A stretch of DNA of 64,000 nt from positions 1 to 64,000 of the forward strand of contig CAZEHO010000009.1 of NCBI GenBank assembly GCA_964511945.1, given 5' to 3'. Numbering within the stretch: position 1 is the first letter of the stretch; each line of letters opens with the position of its first letter. Position numbers and translations under genes: made by a program. The notes under the pieces are model-generated. The model made no database searches. It was not told the DNA's origin and was given only the letters and a program-made list of their open reading frames with translations. Below are positions 1-9,003 of this stretch, piece by piece. The stretch is from CAZEHO01 sp964511945. GTDB taxonomy: Bacteria; Actinomycetota; Acidimicrobiia; Spongiisociales; UBA11373.

Positions 1-235
1 GGCCCCAACCCCAGCCTCCTCCGCAACGTGGGGCCCCAACCCCACGGCGGCCGTCTTGTCGTGTTGCGTGGAGCTCTGGCACAAGAACGCGCTGTGTTTG
101 TTTGACCCGGCTGGGGCCCCGACCCCAGCCTCCTCCGCAACGTGGGGCCCCAACCCCACGGCGGCCGTCTTGTCGTGTTGCGTGGAGCTCTGGCACAAGA
201 ACGCGCTCGGCCTGTTTGACCCGGCTGGGGACTTG
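1..235 (-). repeat. Modular GC-rich repeat array, cut by window edge
   Basis: About two 114-bp units lie in tandem, with equivalent bases at 1 and 115. Each unit combines an 83-bp module, recognisable by GCTCTGGCACAAGAACGCGC, and a 31-bp module containing CTCCTCCGCAACG. Both modules are bounded by TGGGGCCCCAACCCCA. The same modules occur in opposite orientation at 56161-56476. Short open frames here are translations of the repeat and are not called as genes. After 235 comes a degenerate tract of GACTTGAGACTTGTGACTCG type up to the stop of the next gene. Confidence 0.85.
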
Positions 236-281
236 AGACTTGTGACTCGGGACTCGGCCCTGAGAATCGCGAGTCGCGTTC

Positions 282-620
282 TTACCCCGCTGCGGCGCGC
301 GCCCTGTCGTATTCGGCCTTCTTGCGACGGGCGCGGCGGCGAATCTTCGCCCAGGTCCAGCCGATCACCCTGGTCAGCAGGGCTCCGGCGAGGAACGCGA
401 TGGCCAGGATGATCCACAGCGGCGCCTCGCCGGTCCAGCCGGCGAAGGACACCTCGCGGGAATCGGTGTTGGACAACACCAGGATCACCGCCGGCACGAT
501 GATCACGACCAGGAACAGGAGCGGCAGGATCCACGTACGGGGCCGTTCCAGCTCCGGGATGGACGGTGCGGCGTCCTGGCGCTCTTCGGCTGCCGGGCGG
601 GGGTCACGTTCGACGGTCAT
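282..620 (-). CDS. LapA-domain (DUF1049-like) small membrane protein
   Basis: A 112-residue protein with a charged, proline-containing cytosolic N-terminus (about 1-28) and two hydrophobic segments (about 29-48 and 66-86). Between them is the NTDSREVSFAGW stretch that resembles the N-x-VxFxxW pattern of LapA-domain proteins. The C-terminus is very basic (KIRRRARRKKAEYDR). The ATG at 620 was preferred to a longer in-frame extension because it overlaps the TGA of the upstream dehydrogenase gene as TGATG, implying translational coupling. LapA-like proteins are poorly understood envelope proteins, so no specific role is claimed. Confidence 0.7.
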   Translation of the reverse strand: MTVERDPRPAAEERQDAAPSIPELERPRTWILPLLFLVVIIVPAVILVLSNTDSREVSFAGWTGEAPLWIILAIAFLAGALLTRVIGWTWAKIRRRARRKKAEYDRARAAAG

Positions 621-1378
621 CAGTCGGCTCCTCCGTCGTCGTCGGCCGGGATCCCGTTCCACGGGTCCCTGCCGATCCAATCGCGTGCATTCAGCTTGGC
701 GCCCGAGGGCTCCGGGCAATCGGGGTGGGCCAGGCGCAGGAAGATGGGTGCAATGTCTGTCGGCGTCGGCAGTGTCATGGGATCCTCATCGGGCACCGCC
801 GCCGCGCGCATCGGGGTGCGGGTGCCGCCGGGATTGACCGAATAGACACGGCCGTCGAATTCGTCGTCGAGGACCTCCATCCATCCCTCGAGGGCGAACT
901 TGGAGATGGCGTACATGCCCCATTCGCCCCTGCCTGTGCGGCCGACTGTGCTCGACAGCCCGATCACCGTAGGCGCCTCCGATCGGGCAAGGGCGTCGGC
1001 GAGCCGCTGATGGAGGAAGTGCGGGGCCGAGACGTTCGCCTCGAAGACCCGGTACCACTCTTTGGCGGGGTAGCGGTCGAGCCGGGCCGCCGCAACTGCT
1101 ACCGGACCGAGGAGGCCGGCGGCATGCACCGCAACGTCGAGGCGCCCGCCGCGATGGTCGATTGCGGTGGCCACCGCCCGCCGCCCGGCGTCGGTGGTCA
1201 GATCGGCGGTCACGAAGCTCACTCGCCCGGACTCCAGCCGATCGACGAGTTCGCGCAGCGGTGCCTCGCGGCGGGCCGTAGCCACCACCGCGGCTCCCGC
1301 TTCTGCATAGGCCGCGCATAGGCCGCGGCCGATTCCGGACGAAGCGCCGGTGATGAGGATTCTGCGACCTTCGAGCAC
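620..1378 (-). CDS. SDR-family NAD(P)-dependent oxidoreductase
   Basis: A 252-residue classical short-chain dehydrogenase. The Rossmann motif TGASSGIG is at residues 10-17, and the catalytic Tyr156 and Lys160 lie in YAISK, with GLSSTVG supplying the serine. The dinucleotide is bound through the N-terminal fold; TARRE after the second strand suggests NADP(H) preference, but this is an inference. The substrate cannot be deduced. The start is GTG at 1378, with a TAGGCT hexamer only 6 nt upstream, which predicts a leaderless mRNA. The gene is coupled to the LapA-like gene downstream by a 1-nt overlap. Confidence 0.9.
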   Translation of the reverse strand: MLEGRRILITGASSGIGRGLCAAYAEAGAAVVATARREAPLRELVDRLESGRVSFVTADLTTDAGRRAVATAIDHRGGRLDVAVHAAGLLGPVAVAAARLDRYPAKEWYRVFEANVSAPHFLHQRLADALARSEAPTVIGLSSTVGRTGRGEWGMYAISKFALEGWMEVLDDEFDGRVYSVNPGGTRTPMRAAAVPDEDPMTLPTPTDIAPIFLRLAHPDCPEPSGAKLNARDWIGRDPWNGIPADDDGGAD

Positions 1379-1384
1379 GGGCGC

Positions 1385-1390
1385 AGCCTA
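1385..1390 (-). promoter_or_regulatory. -10 hexamer TAGGCT, leaderless promoter of the SDR gene
   Basis: TAGGCT on the minus strand ends 6 nt before the GTG start, placing the expected transcription start at the start codon. No Shine-Dalgarno is possible in that space. It is one of eleven such arrangements in the window. Confidence 0.5.
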
Positions 1391-1475
1391 CCGACCGGCG
1401 GGCTCGATGGCGCCGAGGGGGGGGGGGCCGCCACCCATCGCAGGGGGCCTGGTGGGGGTTTGGGGGGCATCGTGG

Positions 1476-1520
1476 TTGACAAGTGGCGCGAAATGGGGCA
1501 AAGTGGCGCGCAGTGGGAGA
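1476..1520 (+). promoter_or_regulatory. MraZ operator overlapping the dcw promoter
   Basis: Four direct repeats of exactly 10 bp lie at 1481-1490, 1491-1500, 1501-1510 and 1511-1520 (AAGTGGCGCG, AAATGGGGCA, AAGTGGCGCG, CAGTGGGAGA). This matches the family pattern for MraZ boxes: short AAGTGG or TGGG direct repeats, one helical turn apart, upstream of mraZ. A perfect -35 TTGACA sits at 1476-1481, and CAAAGT at 1499-1504 with 17-bp spacing is a weak -10. Bound MraZ would therefore cover the promoter, consistent with autorepression of the dcw operon. Confidence 0.75.
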
Positions 1521-1604
1521 CCACGGGATCGCCGGGGTGAGGGCGATCGGGACGGCGGCTCGAAGTGGGCCGTTGTGGAAGGACGGAGACGAGGGGCAGG
1601 ACAG

Positions 1605-2036
1605 GTGTTCCTGGGGGAGTACCAGCACACGATCGACGAGAAGGGCCGCCTGGTGTTGCCGCGGAAGTTCCGCGACGCACTAGGGGATGGTCTCGTCATC
1701 ACCAAAGGCCAGGATCGGTGCCTCTTCGTCTTCACCCCCGACCGCTGGGACGTCGAAGCCGAAAAGGTGAACCGGCTCCCTCGCACCGACCGGCGGATCC
1801 GTGCCTATGCCCGCTCCTTCTTCGCCTCAGCCAGCGACCAGGACCTCGATCGCCAGGGCCGGATCCAGATTCCGGCCGGACTCCGCGAGTACGCCTCGCT
1901 CGATCGCGACGTGCTCGTGGTCGGTGTCGCCGAGCGCATCGAGATCTGGGACGCCGAAGCTTGGCGCCAGCTGTCTGCAGAGGCCGACGAGGTTTTCGCC
2001 GACATCGAAGAGGCGCTCAGCGAGGAGGGAATCTAA
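1605..2036 (+). CDS. mraZ: Transcriptional regulator MraZ
   Basis: 143 residues, the normal MraZ length. It contains two SpoVT/AbrB-like DNA-binding repeats: the first around FLGEYQHTIDEKGRLVLP with KFR, the second around SASDQDLDRQGRIQIP. The start is GTG at 1605, because the protein then begins directly with the conserved FLGEY; a longer in-frame extension has no family resemblance. MraZ forms an octameric ring that binds tandem repeats in front of its own gene. Such repeats are present at 1481-1520, so this gene probably represses the whole division and wall cluster. The next gene starts 100 nt downstream. Confidence 0.95.
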   Translation: MFLGEYQHTIDEKGRLVLPRKFRDALGDGLVITKGQDRCLFVFTPDRWDVEAEKVNRLPRTDRRIRAYARSFFASASDQDLDRQGRIQIPAGLREYASLDRDVLVVGVAERIEIWDAEAWRQLSAEADEVFADIEEALSEEGI

Positions 2037-2136
2037 GTGTGGTTGATCGGAACAGCGTCAGCTCCCCGGATGCCATGTGGAATGCCCCATACTCCGCCCG
2101 CATCCACCTTGGCTCCAGCGCTCCGGGGGGCTGACG

Positions 2137-3063
2137 GTGGGCCGATCGAACTCCCCCTACCACCTTCCGGTGATGGCTCAGCAGGTCGTCGACCTGCTGA
2201 TGCCGGTCGCCGGCGGGCTGGTGGTCGACGCCACCTTCGGGGGTGGGGGCCACACCAGGGCGATTCTCGACGCCGACGCCACGACTCGGATCCTGGCCAT
2301 CGACCGGGATCCGGAGGCGGCGGCCAATGCGGCCGGACTCGCCGAGCGGATCCGATTCGTTGCGGGGAACTTCTCGGACCTCGCCGCGATCACGAGCGAG
2401 GAGGGGATCGATGAGATCGACGGAGCAATCTTCGACCTGGGCGTCTCCTCCCGTCAGTTCGACGTGGGGGAGCGAGGGTTCTCCTATCGCTACCGCGGAC
2501 CGCTCGACATGCGTATGGGGCCGGACGCAGCGCTCTCTGCAGCCGACATTGTCAACGAATGGCCGGAGCACGATCTCGCCGGTGTCATCCGCCGGTACGG
2601 CGAAGAGCGCCACGCCGGGCGCATCGCAGCCGCGATCGTTGCAGCCCGCCCGCTCGGCGACACGGCACAACTCGCCGGTGTGGTGGCCGGCGCCGTGCCG
2701 GCTCGGTTCCGGCGTCGGGGTCATCCCGCCCGACGGACCTTCCAGGCTCTACGAATCGCGGTCAACGACGAGTTGGGCGCGTTGGAGGCTGGACTGGACG
2801 TCGCCGTGCGGATGCTGCGACCGGGGGGTCGGGTGATCGTGATCGCCTACCACTCGCTCGAGGATCGTTTGGTGAAGCGGCGTTTCGTCGCCGGCGCACG
2901 AGGTTGCGTTTGTCCTCCCGACCTTCCCGTGTGCGGTTGCGGCGAGACCGCCGAACTCCGGATCCTCACGAGGACTCCGGTGGCTCCCACTCCCGACGAG
3001 ATCGAAGCCAACCCGCGAGCGCGCAGCGCCAAGCTGCGGGCCGCAGAGAAGGCTGAGCAGTGA
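2137..3063 (+). CDS. rsmH: 16S rRNA (cytosine1402-N4)-methyltransferase RsmH
   Basis: 308 residues. It methylates N4 of C1402 in the 16S rRNA decoding centre using S-adenosylmethionine. The AdoMet-binding motif DATFGGGGHT follows the typical YHLPVM opening, and the family-typical SRQFD, ERGFSYR and AYHSLEDR motifs are present. Start chosen as GTG at 2137 because a GGGGGG Shine-Dalgarno lies 6 nt upstream and the length then fits the family; an ATG at 2077 would add 20 unrelated residues. The stop overlaps the ftsL start as GTGA. Confidence 0.95.
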   Translation: MGRSNSPYHLPVMAQQVVDLLMPVAGGLVVDATFGGGGHTRAILDADATTRILAIDRDPEAAANAAGLAERIRFVAGNFSDLAAITSEEGIDEIDGAIFDLGVSSRQFDVGERGFSYRYRGPLDMRMGPDAALSAADIVNEWPEHDLAGVIRRYGEERHAGRIAAAIVAARPLGDTAQLAGVVAGAVPARFRRRGHPARRTFQALRIAVNDELGALEAGLDVAVRMLRPGGRVIVIAYHSLEDRLVKRRFVAGARGCVCPPDLPVCGCGETAELRILTRTPVAPTPDEIEANPRARSAKLRAAEKAEQ

Positions 3064-3476
3064 CCGCCCCGGCTCGCCCGGTGGGCGCCCCGCCACTCCC
3101 ACGCCCTGGCCTGCGGGTCGTGGTGGCTCCTCGCGCCCGCCGGGCTCCACGGGTGCGGTGGTGGTTGCTGCTGGCATTCACCGTCGTCATCGCATTCCTC
3201 GCACTGATCTACTCCCGGGTGCTGCTGGACCGGAGTGCATTCCTCCTCGAGGACATCGAATACCAGATGGAAGTCGAGCAATCCCGCTACTGGGAACTGC
3301 GGTTAGAAGCAGCCCGCCTCCAGGCACCCGAGCGCATCGTGGAGCAGGCCGCAGGGATGGGGCTCGTCTATCCGGATGAGATCCGCACCCTCGAGGTTCC
3401 CGGCATCGGGAGCCCGGGCTCCGATTCCGATGACCGCTGGGTCGATCTGAAGGCGATCCTCAGCGCTCGGTCATGA
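3060..3476 (+). CDS. ftsL: Divisome protein FtsL
   Basis: 138-residue bitopic protein. It has a basic cytosolic tail, one transmembrane segment (about residues 39-60) and an extracytoplasmic helical region (about 61-115) with coiled-coil character, ending with GLVYPDEIRTLEVPG. Identity rests on topology and its place between rsmH and ftsI. FtsL, with FtsQ and a FtsB partner, activates the FtsWI septal synthase. No ftsB is seen in the window. The GTG start at 3060 overlaps the rsmH stop by 4 nt, and its own stop overlaps the ftsI start as ATGA. Confidence 0.85.
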   Translation: MTAPARPVGAPPLPRPGLRVVVAPRARRAPRVRWWLLLAFTVVIAFLALIYSRVLLDRSAFLLEDIEYQMEVEQSRYWELRLEAARLQAPERIVEQAAGMGLVYPDEIRTLEVPGIGSPGSDSDDRWVDLKAILSARS

Positions 3477-5197
3477 CCGCCCGCCCACCCGGGCCCGGCG
3501 TCGAGCAGCGGCCTCGGCGGGGAATCAACGTGCGGCTCGTCTCCGTCGGCGTTGCCCTCGTGATGGCCTGGATGGGTGTCGGCTACCGCCTGGTGGTGGT
3601 GCAGGGCAGCCGGGCCGACGAGTACGCCGCCAAGGGCCTCGATCAGCGTCTCGATCGTGAGGTATTGGCCGCCGACCGCGGCACCATCTTCGATCGTGAT
3701 GGCCGCGAGTTGGCGGTCACCGTCGATGCCACCACCGTCTACGCCAACCCGCAGAAGATCGACGACCCCGAGACCGTCGCCAGACTGCTCGCACCACTGG
3801 TCGGACGGAGCCCGGAGTCGGTGCTCGACGACCTCACCCAGGATGTCGGCTTCGTGTACATCGCCAGACAGCTGGAGCGGGAAGACGCCGATCGGGTTCG
3901 TGAAGCTCAGCTCCCCGGCATCGACTTCCTGACCGAACCGAAGCGGGTCTACCCGACGGGCCGCCTCAGTGCCCATGTGATCGGGTTCGCCCGGCCCGAC
4001 GACAACCGCGGTCTCGAGGGGATCGAGTACCAATACGACGCCGAACTCGCCGGGACTCCGGGCGAGCTGCTGGTGGAGCGGGATCCCTACGGCCGCACCA
4101 TCCCGCAGGGGCTGTACTCGGTGGTGCCGGCGGAACCCGGCAGCGACCTGGTACTCACCGTGCAGACCGAGATCCAGTACGCCGCCCTCGCCGCACTCGA
4201 AGCGGCAATCGAGCGGACCGGGGCGCGGGCCGGTTCGATCGTGGTCGTAGCTCCCGAGACCGGTGAGATCCTGGCCATGGTGAACCTCCCCACATACGAC
4301 CCGAATGATCGTGCGGGAGTGGTTCCCCGGGTGATGCGCAATCGGGCGGTCACCGACACCTTCGAGCCGGGCTCGACGCAGAAGCTGGTCACGGTGTCGG
4401 CCGCTCTCGAGGCGGAACTGGTCGACCCGATCACGACGTTTGAGATTCCGGAGGAGATTGCGATTCAGGACACGGTCTTCCGGGACTTCACATTGCATCC
4501 CGAGCAGCTGACCGTGACCGAGATCGTCGCCCACTCGTCGAACCTCGGCACGATCCTCGTGGGGGAGCTGCTCGGCAACCGCCTGATGCACCAGTACATG
4601 TTCGCCTTCGGCCAGGGGCGGCCTTCGGGAGTGGACTTCCCGGGTGAGGTCGGCGGGGTCCTCCGGCCGCCTGAGGAATGGTGCGTGACCACGTGTCTTG
4701 CCGGAACGTCGATCGGCTACCACGTCGCGGTGACGCCGCTGCAGATGGCCATGGTCTACGCCACGGTGGCCAACGACGGGGTGTGGGTGGAGCCGCACCT
4801 CGTTCGCCAGGTGGTCGACGGACGGGGCGTCGTCGAGGACGTGCAGCCCCTCGAACGGCGAGTTGTGTCGGTGACGACAGCCCGCCAGGTCCGCCTCATG
4901 CTCGAGGCGGTGGTCGAACGGGGCACCGGCTCTGCCGCCTTCGTTTCCGGATATCGCGTTGGCGGCAAGACCGGTACCACCGAGAAGTACATCGCAGCAG
5001 AGGGCGCCTACAGCGAAGAGCAGGTCGTCGCCAGCTTCATTGGGATGGCCCCGATCGATGACCCGAAGGTGGTCGTTGCCGTGGTGCTCGACTCACCCGT
5101 GGAGGACGCCAGCGGCGGTAGCGGAGCCGCCCCGGCGTTCGCCGAAGTCACCCTGGCCGCCTTGCACCAACTGGGAGAGCCGCCCGATGCTCCGTGA
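3473..5197 (+). CDS. ftsI: Septal transpeptidase FtsI (class B PBP)
   Basis: 574-residue class B penicillin-binding protein that crosslinks septal peptidoglycan. It has one N-terminal transmembrane helix (about 20-40), a PBP dimerisation domain, then the transpeptidase. Active-site motifs are the nucleophile Ser301 in STQK (301-304), SSN (355-357) and KTGT (499-502). STQK is less usual than the STFK or STMK of most FtsI proteins. No PASTA domains follow. The gene overlaps ftsL by 4 nt and murE by 11 nt. It should work as a pair with FtsW (10283-11458). Confidence 0.95.
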   Translation: MTARPPGPGVEQRPRRGINVRLVSVGVALVMAWMGVGYRLVVVQGSRADEYAAKGLDQRLDREVLAADRGTIFDRDGRELAVTVDATTVYANPQKIDDPETVARLLAPLVGRSPESVLDDLTQDVGFVYIARQLEREDADRVREAQLPGIDFLTEPKRVYPTGRLSAHVIGFARPDDNRGLEGIEYQYDAELAGTPGELLVERDPYGRTIPQGLYSVVPAEPGSDLVLTVQTEIQYAALAALEAAIERTGARAGSIVVVAPETGEILAMVNLPTYDPNDRAGVVPRVMRNRAVTDTFEPGSTQKLVTVSAALEAELVDPITTFEIPEEIAIQDTVFRDFTLHPEQLTVTEIVAHSSNLGTILVGELLGNRLMHQYMFAFGQGRPSGVDFPGEVGGVLRPPEEWCVTTCLAGTSIGYHVAVTPLQMAMVYATVANDGVWVEPHLVRQVVDGRGVVEDVQPLERRVVSVTTARQVRLMLEAVVERGTGSAAFVSGYRVGGKTGTTEKYIAAEGAYSEEQVVASFIGMAPIDDPKVVVAVVLDSPVEDASGGSGAAPAFAEVTLAALHQLGEPPDAP

Positions 5198-6638
5198 GGC
5201 GATCACCCTCAAGGATCTTGCCGCCAGGGTCGGCGGCCGAATCGTCGGCGAGCCGAACACCGTGGTCGCCGATGTGACACACGATTCGCGGGAGGCGGCC
5301 CCGGGACGTCTCTTCGTCGCCATCCGGGGATTCACGGTCGACGGCCATCAATTCACGGACGCGGCCCTGGAGGCCGGTGCCGCCATTTGCGTCGAGGAGG
5401 AGCCCGAGCAGGGACCGGCACTGGTCGTCGACGACACCAGGGCGGCCATGGGTCCTCTGGCCGCGGAGGTGCACGGCCGGCCGTCGGACCAGATGGCGGT
5501 CGTCGGGGTGACCGGCACGAACGGCAAGACCACGGTGACCCACATGCTCGAGGAGATCGTTGCGGCTGCCGGGCTTACCCCCGGGTTGGTCGGAACGGTC
5601 GGAGCCAGGGTTGCCCGTGAGTCGGTGCCGGTGGAGCGGACGACTCCCGAGGCCTCAGACTTCCAGCGCCTCCTTGCCCGGATGGTCGAGGCCGGGGTCC
5701 ACGTCGCGGCGGTCGAGGTGTCATCACACGCCCTCGCGCTCGGGAGAGTCGCCGGTACCGGATTCGCCGTCGCGGCCTTCACCAACCTGAGCCAGGACCA
5801 TCTGGACTTCCACGGCACCATGGAGGAGTACGAGGCCGCCAAGCACAGTCTGTTCGTGCCGGGGTTTGCGGAACGGGCGGTGGTGTGGGTCGAAGATCCG
5901 GCGGGTCGCAGGATCGCAGCGCTGACCGACCTGCCCGTAACCAGAGTGGGACTGGGTCCGACCGCGGAGGTCTTCGGAGCCGATCTCGAACTGTCCCTCG
6001 CGGGATCAACCTTCACCGTGGTGGCGCCTTCCGGATCCGCCACCGTCAGGCTTCCGCTCCCGGGCGACTTCAACGTGGCAAACGCCCTCATCGCGGCAGC
6101 ATGTGCACTCGAACTCGGCCTGCCGTGGGATACCATCGCTGCCGGCCTGGAGCGGGTCAGCGTCGTTCCGGGAAGGTTCGAGATCGTGGACATCGGGAGT
6201 GACGTGACGGTTGTGGTCGACTACGCCCACACCCCAGAAGGGGTGAGCGCCGTGGTGGAGACGACGCGCCGCCTCGCCGGAAGCGGGCGGATCATCGTGG
6301 TCGTCGGCGCCGGAGGCGACCGCGACCGCGCCAAGCGGCCCTTGATGGGATCGGCCGCCGCGGCCGCCGATGTGGCCGTGCTGACCACCGACAACCCGCG
6401 TAGCGAGGACCCCGCCACCATTCTCGACGAGGTCGTTGCCGGAGCCGCCGCCGGACCGGCCAGAGTGATCCGGGAGCTAGACCGCCGTGCCGCGATCGGC
6501 CGGGCCCTCGAGACGGCGCGCCCCGGCGATGTGATCCTGGTGCTCGGCAAGGGGCATGAGCATGGTCAGCAGTTCGCCCACGAGACCATCCCGTTCGACG
6601 ATCGTTCGGTCGTTCGTGAGGAAGCGGGTGTGCGATGA
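5187..6638 (+). CDS. murE: UDP-MurNAc-L-Ala-D-Glu:meso-DAP ligase MurE
   Basis: 483-residue Mur ligase that adds the third amino acid to the peptidoglycan stem peptide. It has the three Mur domains: N-terminal UDP binding, central ATPase with P-loop Lys114 in GTNGKTT, and C-terminal amino-acid domain. The DNPR motif at 402-405 is the signature for meso-diaminopimelate rather than lysine, so the wall is predicted to be DAP type. Start is ATG 5187, inside the ftsI end, which gives the normal N-terminus (LKDLAARVGG). The stop overlaps the murF start as ATGA. Confidence 0.95.
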   Translation: MLREAITLKDLAARVGGRIVGEPNTVVADVTHDSREAAPGRLFVAIRGFTVDGHQFTDAALEAGAAICVEEEPEQGPALVVDDTRAAMGPLAAEVHGRPSDQMAVVGVTGTNGKTTVTHMLEEIVAAAGLTPGLVGTVGARVARESVPVERTTPEASDFQRLLARMVEAGVHVAAVEVSSHALALGRVAGTGFAVAAFTNLSQDHLDFHGTMEEYEAAKHSLFVPGFAERAVVWVEDPAGRRIAALTDLPVTRVGLGPTAEVFGADLELSLAGSTFTVVAPSGSATVRLPLPGDFNVANALIAAACALELGLPWDTIAAGLERVSVVPGRFEIVDIGSDVTVVVDYAHTPEGVSAVVETTRRLAGSGRIIVVVGAGGDRDRAKRPLMGSAAAAADVAVLTTDNPRSEDPATILDEVVAGAAAGPARVIRELDRRAAIGRALETARPGDVILVLGKGHEHGQQFAHETIPFDDRSVVREEAGVR

Positions 6639-7957
6639 AGTGGGATCTCGGCGAGGTTGCCGCCGCCACCTTCGGGCAGGCCACCGGCACAGCATCGATC
6701 GACCGGGTGATTACCGACTCCCGCGCCGCCGGACCCGGTGCTCTGTTCGTGGCATTGCGCGGCGAGCAGCGCGACGGCCACGAGTTTGCCGGCGCTGCTT
6801 CGGCCGATGGCGCCGCCGTCATCGTCGAGCGTGGCCGGTTGCCTGAAGCCGCCGCCGGGGTGGAGGTCCCAGACACTCTCGAGGCGCTGCGGGCACTCGG
6901 AGCCCACCGCCGTGACGAACTGAACCTGCCGGTCGCAGCCATCACCGGCAGCACCGGCAAGACGACTACGAAGGACCTGCTAGCCGCAGTGCTCGGTCCG
7001 CAGGCCCACGCCGCTCCCCGTTCGTTCAACAATGAGATCGGGGTCCCACTCACCGTGCTGGGTACCCCCGACGACGCCGACGCGCTGGTGGTCGAGGTCG
7101 GCAGCCGCGGGCGCGGTCACATTGCCTTGCTGGCTCCGGTGATCCGCCCTGATGTGGCGGTCATCACAACCATCGGTCCCGCCCACCTGGAGATGTTCGG
7201 AGACGTCGATCGGGTCCGTGAAGCGAAGTGGGAACTCGTTGAGGCGCTCGGTCCCGACGGGACCGCAGTGTTGCCGATCGATGAACCGGCGCTGCTGGCT
7301 CGTCGGACCGGCTCTCTGGTCACGTTCGGTGAGCAGACCCGTGCCGATGTGTCCGTCGGTGATGTGGAAGTGGATGGAGCGGGCCGGGTGTCGGCCGCGC
7401 TCACGTTCGACCGTTGCTCGTACCGCATCACGATGAGTGCCGCCGGCCGCCATCAAGCCGCCAACGCTGCGGCCGCGGTCGCCGCCGGCATCGCCATGGG
7501 GATCGCCCCGGAGCTTGCCGTCGAGCGGGTCCAGCACGGCAGCGTGTCTCCCTGGCGCATGGAGGTGCACCCCGGTCCGGTCGTTGTGGTCAACGACGCG
7601 TACAACTCGAATCCGGCGTCGGCCACCGCTGCCCTCGAGACGGTGGCTGCCATGCCGGGCCGTCACATCGCGGCGCTCGGCATGATGCACGAACTCGGCT
7701 CCGGAGCCGCCGAAGCACACCGCGAGCTCGGGGCCGCCGCTCGCGCCCTGGGCTTCGCAGCGGTTGTCGTCGTGGGCGACGATCCGGGAATCGCCGAGGG
7801 TGCCGGTCCGATCGCCCGGCGGGTCGGCAATGTTGTGGAGGCCGAGTCGGTGCTGCGGGGTGTGCTGCGCGACGGCGACGTCGTGCTGGTCAAGGCGTCG
7901 CGGGCCGTCGGGCTGGAGGTTCTCGCCGAACGGCTGCAGGGGGTGAGCCCCGCATGA
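6635..7957 (+). CDS. murF: UDP-MurNAc-tripeptide:D-Ala-D-Ala ligase MurF
   Basis: 440 residues. It adds D-alanyl-D-alanine to the UDP-MurNAc tripeptide, completing the cytoplasmic stem peptide. The central ATPase domain has P-loop Lys109 in GSTGKTT. The EVGSRGRGH and NDAYNSNP motifs are typical of MurF; the latter sits at the start of the C-terminal domain. It is coupled to murE and mraY by ATGA overlaps on both sides, which suggests equimolar synthesis of the pathway enzymes. Confidence 0.95.
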   Translation: MKWDLGEVAAATFGQATGTASIDRVITDSRAAGPGALFVALRGEQRDGHEFAGAASADGAAVIVERGRLPEAAAGVEVPDTLEALRALGAHRRDELNLPVAAITGSTGKTTTKDLLAAVLGPQAHAAPRSFNNEIGVPLTVLGTPDDADALVVEVGSRGRGHIALLAPVIRPDVAVITTIGPAHLEMFGDVDRVREAKWELVEALGPDGTAVLPIDEPALLARRTGSLVTFGEQTRADVSVGDVEVDGAGRVSAALTFDRCSYRITMSAAGRHQAANAAAAVAAGIAMGIAPELAVERVQHGSVSPWRMEVHPGPVVVVNDAYNSNPASATAALETVAAMPGRHIAALGMMHELGSGAAEAHRELGAAARALGFAAVVVVGDDPGIAEGAGPIARRVGNVVEAESVLRGVLRDGDVVLVKASRAVGLEVLAERLQGVSPA

Positions 7958-9003
7958 TGGCCATGCTTGCTGCCGCGATCTTTGCTTTCGGGGTCACCGT
8001 CGTCCTCACTCCGATCGCAATCCGGTTGCTGCGCTCGCGCGACATGGGCCAGTTCATCCAGGAAGAGGTCGAGGGCCATATGCACAAGCGGGGGACGCCG
8101 ACGATGGGCGGAGTCGTGATGATCCTCGCGGTCGTCTTTGGCTGGTTCCTCGCCCACCTCGATCCCCGCAGCGACACCGGCGAGTGGCAGTTCGCGTTCC
8201 GAGAATTCGAACTCCCCGGACTCCTTGTGCTGCTCGCGTTTGTCGGAATGGGGGCGATCGGACTCATCGACGACCTGTTCAAGTTGCGGCGGGCCCGCAA
8301 CCTCGGGCTCAACAAGCGGTGGAAGTTCCTCGGTCAGATCGGGATCGCGGCGCTGTTCTACTGGGGCGCGGTCAGCTTCGGTGTCAGCACGGAGCTTTCG
8401 GCCACCCGGCCGGTCGGCCTGGATCTCGGGTGGTTCTACCCGGTGCTGGTGCTGTTGATGCTCACCGGTACCGCGAATGCGGTGAATCTCGCCGATGGTC
8501 TCGACGGTCTCGCATCGGGCTCCGCTGCCGCCGTCTTCGGCGGGTTCGTCATCATCACGTTCTGGCAGTTCCGCCACCCGGGGTTCTACGACGTTGAGGG
8601 AGCTCTCGAACTGGCCCTCGTCGCCGCTGCGATGGCGGCGGCCACGCTCGGGTTCCTCTGGTGGAACGCGGCGCCGGCGCGCATCTTCATGGGCGACGTC
8701 GGCTCCCAGGCGCTCGGGGGAGCGATGGCCGCGCTGGCCCTGCTCACCAACACACAGCTGTTGCTGATCGTCCTCGGTGGCCTGTACGTCATGGAGACCG
8801 TCTCCGTGATGCTCCAGGTGTTCACCTTCCGGGTGTTCGGGAAGCGGATCTTCCGCATGGCTCCAATCCACCACCACTTCGAATTGCGCGATTGGCCGGA
8901 GACGACCGTGATCATCAGGTTCTGGATCATCGCCGTGCTCTTCGCCGCACTGGCTCTGGGTCTCTTCTACGGCGACTTCATCACTGCCGGAGGTGTCGAT
9001 TGA
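7954..9003 (+). CDS. mraY: Phospho-MurNAc-pentapeptide transferase MraY
   Basis: 349-residue polytopic membrane enzyme that transfers phospho-MurNAc-pentapeptide to undecaprenyl phosphate, forming lipid I. Family motifs are present: KRGTPTMGG near the N-terminus, NAVNLADGLDGLASG, MGDVGSQALGG and IHHHFE, which carry the Mg-binding and catalytic aspartates. The start ATG 7954 overlaps the murF stop as ATGA; in-frame codons further upstream lie within murF and were rejected. The stop overlaps the next start as TTGA. Confidence 0.95.
   Translation: MMAMLAAAIFAFGVTVVLTPIAIRLLRSRDMGQFIQEEVEGHMHKRGTPTMGGVVMILAVVFGWFLAHLDPRSDTGEWQFAFREFELPGLLVLLAFVGMGAIGLIDDLFKLRRARNLGLNKRWKFLGQIGIAALFYWGAVSFGVSTELSATRPVGLDLGWFYPVLVLLMLTGTANAVNLADGLDGLASGSAAAVFGGFVIITFWQFRHPGFYDVEGALELALVAAAMAAATLGFLWWNAAPARIFMGDVGSQALGGAMAALALLTNTQLLLIVLGGLYVMETVSVMLQVFTFRVFGKRIFRMAPIHHHFELRDWPETTVIIRFWIIAVLFAALALGLFYGDFITAGGVD

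Noticed and set aside
3368..4798. A 476-codon open frame opposite ftsI
   Set aside because: A non-stop shadow of a GC-rich gene; it has no family motifs, while ftsI on the other strand has all active-site motifs.
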